Below, piece after piece: positions 1 through 11,353 of a DNA stretch of 64,000 bases. Position 1 is the stretch's first letter. Each line of letters begins with the position of its first letter. Source of the stretch: Chrysogorgia sp. JL179-B06 (Eukaryota > Cnidaria > Anthozoa > Scleralcyonacea > Chrysogorgiidae); assembly GCA_035772405.1 (NCBI GenBank), contig JAYKKM010000504.1, forward strand, positions 2,044,001-2,108,000, in the 5' to 3' direction. The notes below the pieces were generated by a model that saw nothing but the letters and a program-made list of their open reading frames with translations, was not told the DNA's origin and ran no database searches. Position numbers and translations under genes: made by a program.

Positions 1-326
1 TAAAATTTGCGTGTCAGGCGTTATGCATTGGGAGGGCTGAGGGCGGGCTAGCCTACGTGCGACGGCTGATTTTTCTTTGCATTAGTTCGTAGGCATGCTG
101 ATGCGCTCTGATATAAAGAGAAACGGTCCAAAATATGAAATTTTATAAACCTTTGAGCTGAAAAATCACCGCTCAGAATGCAGGAAATGCCATTTACGGG
201 AATCTATATTTTAAAATTTTCCGGGCTGGCATGCCCCCGGATCCCTCTAGAAAGCCTCGCGCCTTCGGCGCTCGGATTATTAGTTAGCATGACCTCCCAT
301 TTGGGACCAGCTTCGCCACTGGGAGT
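1..326. other. non-coding left edge, nothing recognised
   Basis: No convincing exon or repeat family seen. A weak inverted arrangement around 285-325 (tgggaccagcttcgcc) abuts the minisatellite that follows. Confidence 0.4.
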
Positions 327-835
327 GAGGAGGTACTGTATGAAAGTATGGACTGTGGACCTGTGGACTTGAATAAGTGAGGTACTGTATGAAAGTGTGG
401 ACCTGTGGACTTCAATGAGTGAGGTACTGTATGAAAGTGTGGACTGTGGACCTGTGGACTTCAATGAGTGAGGTACTGTATGAAAGTGTGGACTGTGGAC
501 CTGTGGACTTCAATAAGTGAGGTACTGTATGAAAGTGTGGACTGTAGACCTGTGGACTTCAATGAGTGAGGTACTGTATGAAAGTGTGGACTGTGGACTT
601 CAATGAGTGAGGTACTGTATGAAAGTGTGGACTGTGGACTTCAATAAGTGAGGTACTGTATGACAGTGTGGACTGTGGACCTTGTGGACTTCAATGAGTG
701 AGGTACTGTATGAAAGTGTGGACTGTGGACCTGTGGACTTCAATAAGTGAGGTACTGTATGAAAGTGTGGACCTGTGGACTTCAATGAGTGAGGTACTGT
801 ATGAAAGTATGGACCTGTGGACTTCAATGATGGTT
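327..835. repeat. minisatellite, ~40-50 bp unit, about 11 copies
   Basis: The core GAGGTACTGTATGAAAGTG followed by GGACTGTGGACCTGTGGACT recurs about every 40-50 bp from 330 to 830. Length variants arise from loss of the short internal GGACTGTGGACC block. Open frames on either strand here are products of the repeat and are not genes. Confidence 0.9.
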
Positions 836-1020
836 GAATAAAGACAATGTTTTCTATAATGTAATTAATTTTGTGCGAAGCCTTCAATTGGTACAAAGTC
901 GCTTGCGAAACATGAATTTTATCTTTAATTATATTGGATATTTAATTTATTGGGCTCTGTATTAACAATTAAGAAATGATTGTTTTGATGACGTATACTG
1001 TGCTCCGTAATTACTTACAG

Positions 1021-1213
1021 AAACAACCGTCATATGGAAATACTGAGAAAGTTCAGTTTGAACACAGGGTTTGAAGTACACTCTTGTATAAATTATATTA
1101 TCCGTGACATCGGTCAGCATTTAGCCGACGAAAAACTTTACAAGAAGAAACACGTTGCAGAGTTATTAAGCTACAACCAAGCGATTCGTTTGTCGAAGCG
1201 ATCAATAGTATGA
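1021..1213 (+). other. exon-like open stretch, unidentified
   Basis: A good acceptor (TTACTTACAG, ending 1020) is followed by an open frame to a TGA at 1211-1213. It encodes roughly 63 residues, including MEILRKFSLNTGF and DIGQHLADEKLYKKKHVAE. The composition looks protein-like, with charged and amphipathic character. A second open stretch follows at about 1218-1400 in other frames (KFDGTTNNNWKEYF), which could be the same decayed gene. I do not recognise the family. It may be the last exon of a gene lying to the left, or a transposase remnant. Confidence 0.25.
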
Positions 1214-1399
1214 CGTTTTGAAATTTAAAAGTTCGATGGAACTACAAATAACAACTGGAAAGAATATTTTCACTCGTATAGTGACCAAAAGATTGTTCTT
1301 AATGGTCATCCACCTTCCTGAACGCTTGATTGGATTCCTTGAACAAGTTGATAGTGATAAAGAAATATCTGACCCGAGGTATTTATTTCAATATTTTCT

Positions 1400-2030
1400 T
1401 TCATAAAATAGTTGTATGGTACACATTTCATAATTTAATAGTTTTATGGATTTTCTCCATAATTTCTGGTTTTGTAAACAGCTTAATAGAACATAACTAC
1501 CTTAATAGAACATAACTACCTTAATAGAACATAACTACCCTCACCTGGAATCATCGGCGTAATAATCTTGTTGCCGCCATCTCAATGTAATTTTGCATTA
1601 ATTTTAGGAATTTCCACAGTAATACCATGATGACCTCGGGTTCTTTTGTTCTCGCCGGGTGGTTTAATCACGATATTCCCGGCTTTAGCGGGGAGATCTC
1701 TAAATCTCCCGGCAAAGCCGGGCAGATTTCTAATTTCTCCCTGATTAAAATTCATGAGCCAAAATTCAAAGACACGACAAAGAGTTTTGTTAATACGTTT
1801 TACACAACAAACAAAATAATTACACTACAATGTTAATGACAGTAAGATAAAGTGTTAATTACTCGACTTATTAATATTCACTTTTCACTAAACATTTCAC
1901 ACAATTATATTAATTTCCTACAATGGAAAATTGTTGAATACATCACTGATCATGCATTGTATTACACAATACTCCTACTATCAATTAGTTTTGTACAATG
2001 AAAACACTAGTTTCACCTCGGTCATCATGG
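1400..2030. other. AT-rich non-coding DNA with short foldback fragment
   Basis: A triplicated 20-bp segment CTTAATAGAACATAACTAC occurs at about 1480-1540. Stem-forming pieces around 1655-1740 (CCCGGCTTTAGCGGGGAG / CTCCCGGCAAAGCCGGG) look like the remains of a foldback element. No gene is seen. Confidence 0.4.
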
Positions 2031-2040
2031 TATTACAAAC

Positions 2041-2216
2041 TAATACAATGGTTTTTAAGAATATAGTGATCAAATCTCCCGCAAACCGCGGAATGTTTGT
2101 GAAAGTCCCTCGGGACGCCTTCGGGCTTCGCCCTCATGCTTTCCCTCGGGACTTTCACAAACATTCCTCGGTTTGCGGGAGATTTAATCACTATATTCTT
2201 AAAAACCATTGTATTA
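2041..2216. mobile_element. foldback MITE (near-perfect inverted repeat)
   Basis: Arms of about 75 bp begin AATACAATGGTTTTTAAG and end with the inverse at 2199-2216, around a GC-rich centre (CTTCGGGCTTCGCCC). Both strands are therefore partly open and encode the same apparent peptide, which is an artefact of the palindrome. Confidence 0.85.
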
Positions 2217-2779
2217 CTTATAAGAATTTGGCCCTTTATCTTATTTGGCTGGCTATGTAATACGGTCAACATATCAAAAAAGCAAAAACTGCTCAAGATC
2301 AGATGGCATTCCACCATGAACAAAGAACTTCAAGCCTTGATGTCATCAATGCGAACAATCATAGGGGTGGACTTAGTTGTTTTTGACAACCATGGGTTAT
2401 CAGCATTGCAGAGGTGTTGGAGTTAGATTATAGGAAGCACACGTCAATAAAGACAAGTTCACTAGTCCACCAGTGGACAAATAGTGTATGAAGTCTTGAC
2501 TTCTTCCCGTGAAAATCTTGTGATGCAACATTATTGAATTGTGATGTAGAAATATCAAAAGAATGTCAGTCTTGATGTTTTAGTCTGCGAAAGCAGACTC
2601 TGTCCTCAGGAAATACTTCTCAAACACAATTAATATTTTAAATTCATATTTATTTATTATTACAGTATATTACAACTATATCCTTCATCTGTACATATAA
2701 TAAGACTATTTATTATATAGGTAATATTTGGCATTTCACTGGTGAAGGAAAATTTCAAGTGTTGGAATACATACATTTT

Positions 2780-2990
2780 AAGACCAAACCGGGACCAGTT
2801 GCAAAAAAATGCAACTTTAAGGCCTTCCGGCTGGGAATTGAACCCGCGACTCTGCGATGCTAGTGCAGTGCTCTGACCACTGAGCTACGGAAGCCGTTGC
2901 CGAGAGCCTAGTCACGAGTTCTGTATATATGGTGGTGGTAATGCCGGGATAAGATTCTGGGTATATTATAGGTAATATTTGGCATTTCAC
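2780..2990 (-). mobile_element. tRNA-derived SINE
   Basis: On the minus strand a tRNA-like head (GGCTTCCGTAGCTCAGTGG, A box; GGTTCAATTCCCAG, B box) lies at about 2818-2895. It is followed by a tail found again at 17480-17600 and 49800-50060. The T-stem and acceptor pair poorly and there are repeat-family tails, so this is a SINE and not a working tRNA gene. Confidence 0.8.
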
Positions 2991-3009
2991 TGCGAAAAAT
3001 GCAACTTAA

Positions 3010-3158
3010 GTGAAGCGTTGTGGAGATCATAAAACAAGCTTTGAGTGTCAAAAACTCTAGTCAATCGATCTTGATTTCATTCAAATGCTAAAATTTGTAT
3101 TTCTCTCACTGCCGTCGCCGTCCTATAGGTTGCCGTCGTAGATCTTAAAGTCCCTAGT
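3010..3158. mobile_element. solo half of a MITE (same family as 46230-46622)
   Basis: This stretch closely matches 46484-46622, including the end CGTAGATCTTAAAGTCCCTA. It finishes 5 bp before the left boundary of duplication copy A. Confidence 0.7.
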
Positions 3159-3237
3159 ATACACCCAACCATTGTCTATTACAAATGCTGCATTCTGATT
3201 GGCTACTCAACCGTTGTCTATTCGTGATGGATAGCGT

Positions 3238-3905
3238 TTGGTAAAAATGAAAACAAACCTGAAAAAAATGGCAGTAAATTCTCGTTTTGCAGACGTTTCG
3301 GAGGAATTTTTGGAGAGTTTGATAGAAAATTCTATCCCTGAGAAAACTAAAACGACCACAAAATATGGCATGAAGATTTTTAATGGTAAGGAACGAAATA
3401 GAAACCGTAATTTATTAATAAATCTGTTTTTACTTGCCGCTCACGAGTGGTTAAATAACACAACATATTCGTCAGTTTGCACTAGAAAAAACGTCTGTCA
3501 CAGTTTTGTCCGACCACGACACACCAAGGCTATCACTGATCACAAATCTGATCTCTCCATTCTGTCGTACAGCTCGAGGGCTTCTTTCCAGCAGAAGGAA
3601 ACATGTCGAATATTCTAAGTCGCTTTGTCTCAGGCGAGAGCAATCCTTCCATTCAGTCTAGTCGCTGAAGCAAGTCAGACCTTATGCAATCATGACCCGC
3701 AACGTCTCTTGAAACAACTTGAAACAACACTTGAAACAACTGATCAGGCTAACTCTGATGCCCAGCTTCGCATTGAAAACCAACCACAAATATCCAGATG
3801 CAAGCTCCCCAATCGACGAATCGTTCAATTTCCATGGCTGCACAGTGTCAACCTTTACAACAACTACACCAGTCAAACATGATTGTTTCCACTTTCCAGT
3901 GGAAC
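3238..3905 (+). pseudogene. Crypton-type tyrosine recombinase relic (copy A)
   Basis: The N-terminal part ([18 protein letters not shown], then [13 protein letters not shown]) resembles the SAM-like N-terminal domain of the DUF3504/Crypton-derived recombinases common in cnidarians. It passes almost directly into C-terminal material (TKAITDHKSDLSILSYSSRA) that resembles the HxxR/GHKS...Y region of tyrosine recombinases. After frame changes a tail rich in HGCTVSTF-like residues follows. Most of the catalytic core is missing and there are several frameshifts, so this is a dead internal-deletion derivative. Here the GH of GHKS is DH, another lesion. The copy at 9353-9930 has the same deletion, so the deletion predates the duplication. 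The family assignment is from memory of motif style, without alignment. Confidence 0.55.
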
Positions 3906-4014
3906 TGTTGTTCCCTTGATAGTCGTTTCTTTTATAACTTTTAAGAAGAAATTCTTTCTTACGAATGTTTTATGGATATTTTAAAAGTTGCTTCTGACAC
4001 AGACTGACGTCTGA

Positions 4015-5200
4015 CACGTAAACACATGTCATGTGATGTCGCGTGAGTTCGCGCGTGCGTATATAAATTAAAATTGAATTAAATTATTTTAAAAATTACA
4101 CGGTATATATCGCTCATTATTAAATAGATCATGGCTAACAACCAATGAGAATGCGCATAGTAAACAGGTTATTGTATAACGTATTTTATATACTTGAAGA
4201 TTTTTTTATGACTTCCAGAACCCTTCAGTTATGCTAAAACGATTGTGGTGTCCGTGTTGAAGTCAATCTTAGGGAATATCTCTCTTAGTTCATGAAAAGT
4301 TCGTCGTTTGTCTCAATTAAGTTCGACTAATTTATTTGGATCGACGTATAACCGTTTCATTCATCTGGAGCATACAGACTAAAACGTCTGAAGTTAAGCT
4401 CGACTAGATTAAGTTCGACGTTTTACCCAACAGACGAAATTAAATAATTGAGGTCGACCTAAACTACAATTAGTTTGACGCATAAGAATTTAGACGTTTG
4501 GCCAAAGGTCCAAGCCTTGGCGCACAACAAGGGTTGTTGTGCTATATAAAAAGCTATCGTTATTAGTGCGCTGAGGTATGGCCTATTGCTCTGGGGGTGA
4601 ATAGGCTTGCGTGCGGATCGTCAGATTTGGCCCAAAAAACGATTGAGATTATGGATCAGCAAGATATTTTTACGGATCCTGTAAATACTGTGGATTGCGG
4701 ATTTATCCATTATTTTGGCTCGGATTGTGGATTTTGCTTGTTATTTAGTTCAGATCCTGGATCTCTGTGTCCATAATAAAAGAACTTGCTGGCAGGTCTT
4801 TATAGGTCTAATAGCGGATTCCGATTTTGGCAAAAATATTTGCAGATCGGATGATTTGGCTCTCAAATTGTAACGGATCGATAGATTTATCTACCCTTAT
4901 TCACCCCTCTAACAATCGATCTGTGATAGTCATCTTGGGGCCAGTAGAAATGATATCTGATCAATACGACGTCTATATTATTGAGTCCGGTATAATTAAG
5001 ATGAAAAAAACGTCGATAGGCATCAGAAAATGAAACCCACTTAACGACGGTGCTCATTTTACGCGCTAACAGGTGTGCATAAAACGCTCTATCGTGGTAT
5101 TTATATAGAAGTTTCGATAAACGTTCCTAAACCATCAACCAATATGGATATATGGCACACCTTGGGCTCCTTCGTGTATCGGTCCCAAAATATTAAATCA
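4015..5200. other. MITE-like non-coding block of copy A
   Basis: Contains inverted and degenerate repeats built on GTTCGAC / GTCGAAC words (about 4290-4500) resembling the foldback family at 41310-41432, and GGATC-rich degenerate repeats at 4610-4880. No gene is supported. The equivalent block in copy B is about 10070-11280. Confidence 0.5.
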
Positions 5201-5204
5201 TTGA

Positions 5205-5370
5205 ATTGAAATGTTGTGTTTAGAAGTAAGGCAAAGTATTTCTTTATTTCAGGGTTAGAACTAGAGTTTTTATTTTGGTTATGGGTAGGATTTTTGTTCC
5301 TGTAAGGCTTCTGAATCCTGAGAAAATAACCTTGATGCGACTATGATATGTAGTCTGTGCATCGGTCCAT
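5205..5370. repeat. dispersed repeat (also 11281-11430 and 26150-26290)
   Basis: Shared words include GAAATGTTG, TTTAGAAGTA, TATTTCTTTATTTCAG, GGTTATGG and GCTTCTGAATCCTGA. At 26.2 kb it sits inside a nested inverted-repeat element, which suggests it is the interior of a mobile unit. Confidence 0.7.
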
Positions 5371-5640
5371 AATTGTCTCCCAGCTATAGGTGTACTCGGA
5401 GAAGATGCCCCACGTTGCGTTCGACATCCGCGCTTAACTCCAATCAAAGATAACTCAGATAAAAGAATGTCACGCTTTACGTATTCGCTAGTGTAAAAAA
5501 CATCAATCGATTGCTCCCGGTCGTTGTTTTTTGCTCCATGAGTCGACAGATATCGTTGTTTCAGGAAAGTAACGGAGCTTACGAAAACACGACGTGACCT
5601 GATTGAGGACAACGTCTTTCAACAATGTAATTTTTCATCC
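5370..5640 (-). other. unassigned open stretch kept in both copies
   Basis: A minus-strand frame encoding peptides such as SSVTFLKQRYLSTHGAKN and DVFYTSEYVKRDILLSELS is open here and at 11430-11740 in copy B. The copies are nearly identical, so shared openness is weak evidence of coding. An A-run length difference (gaaaacacg / gaaaaacacg) shifts the upstream frame. No family is recognised. Confidence 0.2.
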
Positions 5641-5749
5641 AAAACAAAGGTAAGTCTATCATTCGTCTTCCTTCTAAACCGGGAATTGCTTAGGCGCTTT
5701 TAAACGTCAATTTTTCATGTGCCGAATCTAATGCAAACGAGATTGAGTA

Positions 5750-6290
5750 AGGCCCGGGTCAAACGACGTACTTCACATGAGACGAACTAAATTGAGCGAA
5801 TTAAGTTCATGATATAAGACCAACGTTTGACGCATATAGACGGATTGTATTTGGATCGACAAAAACGTCCACAGATCGTCTCTGGGTCAAACATCGATCT
5901 TGTCATGATTCGAACAGTAAACAGGTTCTAATCTGGAAAGATTTGTACTGAGAAATCCAGCGAAAACTTTAATTTTAACAGACACTTTTAATGCATAATA
6001 TAACTTCGACTTCTCGAGGAACAACACAAAAACTGCACGCTCGCCAAGTCTTATAGGATCACATGCATTAATTATCATAAATTATCATAACCTACATATA
6101 CTACAGAACTAAATGCATAATTATAATTTAGTAATATAATGTATGTTTCAGCCTGTTCTTGCAGGCGATGATGCCCAGTTATTGCTTGAAAAACCATCAA
6201 AACTGTCGGAACCATTGAAAATTCATTCAGATTTGCAAATGAATGGGTTATTATCTGCACTAACCCTTACCCCTAAGAAGCTTCAAACTA
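5750..6290. other. MITE fragment and AT-rich DNA, copy A
   Basis: Starts with GGCCCGGGTCAAACGACG, the terminal word of the foldback family seen intact at 41310-41432. The rest is non-coding as far as I can see. The equivalent in copy B is 11835-12400. Confidence 0.5.
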
Positions 6291-6302
6291 GGGTTAGGCA
6301 TG

Positions 6303-6545
6303 AATGATGAATAATACATCAGAGCTAATGAAGGACACATTAGACCTGAGTAGTGACACATCAGATCTGATGAAAACCACATCAGACCTGATAAAGAACA
6401 CAGACCTGATAAAGAACACTTCAAACCTGATAAAGAACACATCAGACCTGACGAAGGACACATCAGACCTGATGAAGAACACATCAGACCTAATGAAGAA
6501 CACGTCAGACCTGATGGAAAATACATCAGATTGGATGAACGGTGC
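6303..6545 (+). repeat. 21-bp minisatellite, short allele (copy A)
   Basis: About 11-12 units of CACATCAGACCTGATGAAGAA and variants. The unit length is a multiple of three, so several frames on both strands stay open (for example repeats of MKNTSDL on plus). This is a property of the repeat and not evidence for a gene. Compare 12416-13355. Confidence 0.95.
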
Positions 6546-7262
6546 CATAATGCATGCATGATAGACAAAACACGACAATGGCAATCGAACGTCATTGTTG
6601 TAATACTTGCGTTAATAATACCTTTGTGAGTATTAGCTGCATGCGTTTTTATGGAATGATGTTGCTTAATTTTTATTGTTTCATAGAGAGAAAAGATAAC
6701 AAAACACTTCTGTTAGAAATGGAGCATTACAAGTATACATGCGGCGTTTCCCGTATAATTGATGAACACAGGCTGTGAATGTCAGGAACAAGAGAAAAGA
6801 TAATGCATTTAATGGCTTTTAGCGTTTTTACACCAATTATACTATGTCATTTCAATTGCGTTTACTACAATGCTCTTTACAGCTGGGACTGCTCGCAAAA
6901 ACGAGAATCTAAACTTTCAAATTTATTTCATAGAAATGAGCCATTTTTTCAGGCAACTTTCTTCTTTTCTACTTTCTCTTTTAGTTAACTGTAGTTTTCG
7001 TAGTTAAAGCTGTAGTTTTTGTAGTTTAAAGCTGTGATTCAAGTTTCAGCTGTTGTACTTGCGGAGGCACACGTCATATAGCCAATCTGTTAGGCGTTTG
7101 TATATTGGCTCAAACGCATTTTGTATATATAAAATTAGGTAACTACGTTTTTGGGATGAATCACACTATGGAAGCCATGAGCAGGAGGATGCAATGATAA
7201 TGTGTCCTATTAAAGTTTCACATGAAGCAGATTAAAGTGTGAAGTTTCCTGCATGTATAGGC
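6546..7262 (+). promoter_or_regulatory. presumed upstream region of GPCR pseudogene
   Basis: Between the minisatellite and the GPCR. It is closely matched by 13356-14033 in copy B. It contains TATA-like stretches (TTGTATATATAAAATTAGG near 7120-7140). The promoter role is inferred from position only. Confidence 0.25.
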
Positions 7263-8262
7263 ATGACCAACGAAGTACAAGGTTTTCTTCTCCTAATTGC
7301 GATAGTTGCTTTACTCGGTAACACCTTGACTGTGGTACTGTTTATAAAAAAAATTCAAATGGCTAAAGAAAGCACATAGTTGTTTGATATTTGCATTAGC
7401 TATCCAAGATATTCTCACTGCTATTTGCTTACTCTCGCTGCCGTCGTTTGTCCTTGATCAAGATGTCTATCCATTGCCATCGAGCCCGAAAGCAAGAGAA
7501 ATATTCTGCAGTCTCGTGTGGTCTCAATATTTCCCATTCGCTCTGGGTATCACCTCGGTTTACACTTGTCTTATGCTAACCATCGAACGTTGGTTTGCTG
7601 TCGTGAAACCGTTGTTTTACAGAAGACACGAACATTCAACTAAAGTTATCGCAGCACTGGTTGTCATCCCATGGGTTGCTGGATTTTTCTTCGAAATAAC
7701 CACTCCACTTAACGCTAAGGCTATTCAACAGAACGGCACATTTATATGCAGTTGGGAAAAGCTTGAAAGGTCGACTGCAGATATGATCCTTCTTGCTGTA
7801 TTCTCGTTTCTCGGTATGATCGTTATTCCTTCCATAATAATGGTGGTGGCTTACGTTAACATTATTTTGCACGTGAAACGATCGAGAGTCAGGGTAAACG
7901 TCTGTCGTGACAACAGTCCTGCAAACTTGGCAGGTACTAGATTGGTAGTCTTAAAACGAGTAACAATGACTGCGTTCTAATTTGCTTCGACTATTGTCGT
8001 CGTTTGTTGGCTACCTGATCAATTGTTCTACGCTTTATCGCTCGTCAAGTTAACTCAACTTGGCACACCTGTACATTATGCCGTAAAGCTTCTGGCGTTC
8101 GCAAACTCGTGTATCAATCCGTTCATCTACACCTTCTCTAACCGTGAATACAGAAAAGGATTGAAAGAAATTGCATGTGCATGTTTGAAGGAGGAACATC
8201 GTGATGTTGGATTATCAATGCGGGAGAATAGTTCAACACATATCGTGATGTTGGCGTGTTAA
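7263..8262 (+). pseudogene. class A GPCR pseudogene (copy A)
   Basis: Counterpart of the intact receptor at 14034-15032. Lesions: an eight-A run plus a substitution at about 7346-7355 replaces the seven-A run of the intact copy and shifts frame, giving a TAG at 7377-7379 inside TM1/TM2; an inserted in-frame TAA at 7978-7980 within TM6; and a 3-bp loss near the C-terminus (KEIACACLK against KEILLCACLK). The body from 7384 to 7977 remains open, with the ERW box, TM4 tryptophan and TM5 proline. The downstream part 7981-8262 still encodes TM6-TM7 with the NPFIY motif. Few substitutions otherwise, so inactivation is recent. Translation could only give short fragments. Confidence 0.9.
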
Positions 8263-8546
8263 CTGTTAAACTTGATATACAGGTAAGTACGTATGCCGCC
8301 TTATTAATTATTAAGAACGTTACAAAGGGATCGTGACAAACGGAGCAATAGGACAGAACAATATAGGTGTGACGAACGCGTTCCGCACAAAAGTAATTAG
8401 CGTTGAGAACGCGTCACATCCTTCATCGACCCCTAACCTAACCTAACCTCTTCCACCTTCATAACTCTAAATTTCATTAGTTATTCCGATTTCAATTCCG
8501 CCTCCTTGACTCTCATCGGGAGCTGTACAATTGCCCATACTCATTC

Positions 8547-8797
8547 GTTCGTTTAATTATGGCAAGTCTGTCATTGGTTATTTCAATTATCGCGTTGCAC
8601 TAGAGCCGCACACCTTTGCGACAAAGTGCAATTGCCTGCGATAAAACCAAACGTCTTTGATCAACGCGATATGTGATTGCACACACGGTGCAATCACATA
8701 CGATTTTAATTGCATGCGACTAAAATTGCACATACATGTAGTCGCTCAGGTGTGCGCGGCGTTTTCGTTATGATGTGATATAAATTTTTATTGACTA
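8547..8797. other. non-coding spacer between duplication copies
   Basis: Unique sequence with degenerate inverted words around TGCAATTG/CAATTGCA (8620-8730). This is possibly a decayed foldback element. Confidence 0.4.
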
Positions 8798-8995
8798 TTT
8801 AACAAATAGGTTCATTTTGCCGTTGTCTGTTCAGTTATAGATGCACAGATGATGTCAGAACGTGGTAAGAACAAAAAAGTGGCCCATGAGCGGACAATAG
8901 TCGAGTGGGTCACTGATAATCTTACCACGTTCTGATGACGTCTTCTGTGCATCTATAACTGAACAGAAAACGGAAAAATGGAATCTATTTGTTTT
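8798..8995. mobile_element. foldback MITE
   Basis: Arms of about 80-90 bp: TTCAGTTATAGATGCACAG and TCAGAACGTGGTAAG on the left, with inverse copies on the right around 8918-8970. There are a few mismatches. Confidence 0.85.
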
Positions 8996-9117
8996 ATACA
9001 ATAAAATTTGAAGATAAACCGTTCAAAATATTTATTGAAGCTCTGGGAGATTTCTGGGGCACGGAAAAGACAAAAGCAGTCGGCTGACATGAGCCGTGCG
9101 TCTGTCCTCTATTATTA

Positions 9118-9269
9118 AGCCTGGTTTCCATATGGTCGCTACGCTGTCTTTACGGTCGCGGAAGTGAAGCAGTGAAGCGTGTTTCTTTTGTCATAACAAA
9201 AGAAACACGCTTCACTGCTTCACTTCTGCGATCGTAAAGACAGCGCAGCGACCATATGGAAAACAGGCT
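9118..9269. mobile_element. foldback MITE, near-perfect 152-bp palindrome
   Basis: Ends AGCCTGGTTTCCATATGG and CCATATGGAAAACAGGCT, arms of about 72 bp, centre GTCATAAC. The terminal word is shared with the element at 42979-43280. It ends exactly where duplication copy B begins (9270). Confidence 0.9.
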
Positions 9270-9352
9270 ACCCAACCATTGTATTACAAATGCTGCATTC
9301 TGATTGGCTACTCAACCGTTGTCTATTCGTGATGGACAGCGTTTGGGAAAAA

Positions 9353-9930
9353 TGAAAACAAACCTGAAAAAAATGGCAGTAAATTCTCGTTTCGCAGACG
9401 TTTCGGAGGAATTTTTGGAGAGTTTGATAGAAAATTCTATCCCTGAGAAAACTAAAACGGCCACCAAATATGGCATGAAGATTTTTAATGGTAAGGAACG
9501 AAATAGAAACCGTAATAACACAACATATTCGTCAGTTTGCGCTAGAAAAACGTCTGTCACAGTTTTGTCCGACCACGACATAGAGGCTAGACACACCAAG
9601 GCTGTCACTGGTCACAAATCTGATCTCCATTCAGTCGTACAGCTCTACGGCTTCTTTGCAGCAGAAGGAAAACATGTCGAATATTCTAAGTTTTGTCTCA
9701 GGCGAGAGCAATCATTCCATTCAATCTAGTCGCTGACAGCAAGTCAGACCTTATGCAATCATCACCCGCAACGTCTCTTGAAACAACTTGAAACAGCACT
9801 TGAAACAACTGATCAGGCCAACTCTGATGCCCAGCTTCGCATTGAAAACCAAGCCACAAATATCCGATGCAAGCTCCGGCACAGTGTCAATCTTTAACAA
9901 CAACTACACCAGTCAAACATGATTGTTTCC
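9353..9930 (+). pseudogene. Crypton-type tyrosine recombinase relic (copy B)
   Basis: Encodes the same N-terminal module ([31 protein letters not shown]), then jumps to [20 protein letters not shown], where the GHKS word of the tyrosine-recombinase HxxR region is intact. It then loses frame. Compared with copy A it lacks the 47-bp segment after AACCGTAAT (3408-3455) and keeps a 12-bp segment missing from A. The catalytic core is absent, so it cannot be active. It may be a non-autonomous remnant of a Crypton element or an exon of a recombinase-derived gene. Confidence 0.55.
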
Positions 9931-11353
9931 ACTTTCCAGTGGAACTGTTGTTCCCTTGATAGTCGTTTCTTTTATAACTTTTAATAAGAAGAAATTCTTT
10001 CTTACAAATGTTTTATGGACATTTTAAAAGTTGCTTCTGACACAGACTGACGTCTGACACGTAAACACATGTCATGTGATGTCGCGTGAGTTCGCGCGTG
10101 CGTATAAATTAAAATTGAATTAAATTATTTTAAAAATTATACGGTATATATCGCTCATAGACAACTCGGACTCGTTGTCTAATTGTTAAATAGATCATGG
10201 CTAACAACCAATGAGAATGTGCATAGTAAACAGGTTATTGTATAATGTATTTTATATACTTGAAGCTTTTTTATGACTTCCAAAACGCTTCAGTTATGCT
10301 AAAACGATTGTGGTGTCCGTGTTAAGTCAATCTTAGGGAATATCTCTCTTAGAGATAGCGTCCTCCTGCAGTGACGTGAAAATGCTCAGAGTGGCGTTGT
10401 AAACAAATTGCGAATTAAGAATTATTCGCGAATTTAGTTCATGAAAAGTTCGTCGTTTGTCTCAATTAAGTTCGACTAATTTATTTGGATCGTCGTATCC
10501 GTTTCATTCATATGGAGCAGACAGATAAAACGTCTGAAGTTAAGCCCGACTGGATTAAGTTCGACGTTTTACCCAACAGACGAAATTAAATAATTGAGGT
10601 CGACCTAAACTACAATTAGTTTGACGCATTAGAATTTCGATGTTTGGCCAAAATGGCCTATTGCTCTGGGATGAATAGGCTTGCGTGCTGATCGTCGGGT
10701 TTGGCTCAAAAAACGATTGTGATTTCGGATCAGGAAGATATTTTTACGGATCCTGTAAATACTGTGGATTGCGGATTTATCCAATATTTTGTCTCGGATT
10801 GTGGATTTTGCTTGTTATTTAGTTCGGATCCTGGATCTCTGTGTCCATAATAAAAGAACTTGCTAGGAGGTCTTTATAGGTCTAATAGCGGATTCCGATT
10901 TTGGCAAAAATATTTGCAGATCGGATGATTTGGCTCTCAAATTGTAACGGATCGATGGATTTATCTACCCTTATTCACCCTCTAACAATCGATCTGTGAT
11001 AGTCATCTTGGTGCCAGTAGAAATGATATCTGATCAATATGACGTCTATATTATTGAGTCCGGTATAATTAAGATGAAAAAACGTCGATAGGCATCAGAA
11101 AGTGAAACCCACTTAACGACGGTGCTCGTTTACGCGCTAAAAGGTGTGCATAAAACGCTCTATCGTAGTGTTTATATAGAAGTTTCGATATTAAAACGTT
11201 ACTAAACCATCAACCAATATGGATATATGGCACACTTTGGGCTCCTTCGTGTATCGGACCCAAAATATTAAATCATTGAATTGAAATGTTGTATTTAGAA
11301 GTAAGGCGAAGTATTTCTTTATTTCAGGGTTAGAACTAGAGTTTTTATTTTGG

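Larger units (their letters stand above)
3163..8546 (+). repeat. tandem segmental duplication, copy A (5.4 kb)
   Basis: Collinear with 9270-15322. Both begin ACCCAACCATTGT and both end near CTCATTCG. Order in each copy: Crypton relic, MITE-like block, dispersed repeat, 21-bp minisatellite, GPCR. The length difference of about 670 bp is mostly minisatellite expansion in copy B. Coding identity across the GPCR is high by eye, so the duplication is fairly young. Confidence 0.95.

Noticed and set aside
204..896. Minus-strand open frames over the left minisatellite
   Set aside because: Pure repeat translation (repeats of LKSTGP and FHTVPH); no domain and no splice signals.
2818..2895. tRNA gene (Ala-like anticodon loop AGC) on minus
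   Set aside because: T-stem and acceptor mispair and the sequence continues into a repeat tail found at other sites; a SINE is the better reading.
5887..6078. Minus open frame conserved at 11999-12190
   Set aside because: Conserved only because the whole block is duplicated; it lacks recognisable domains and overlaps a MITE fragment.
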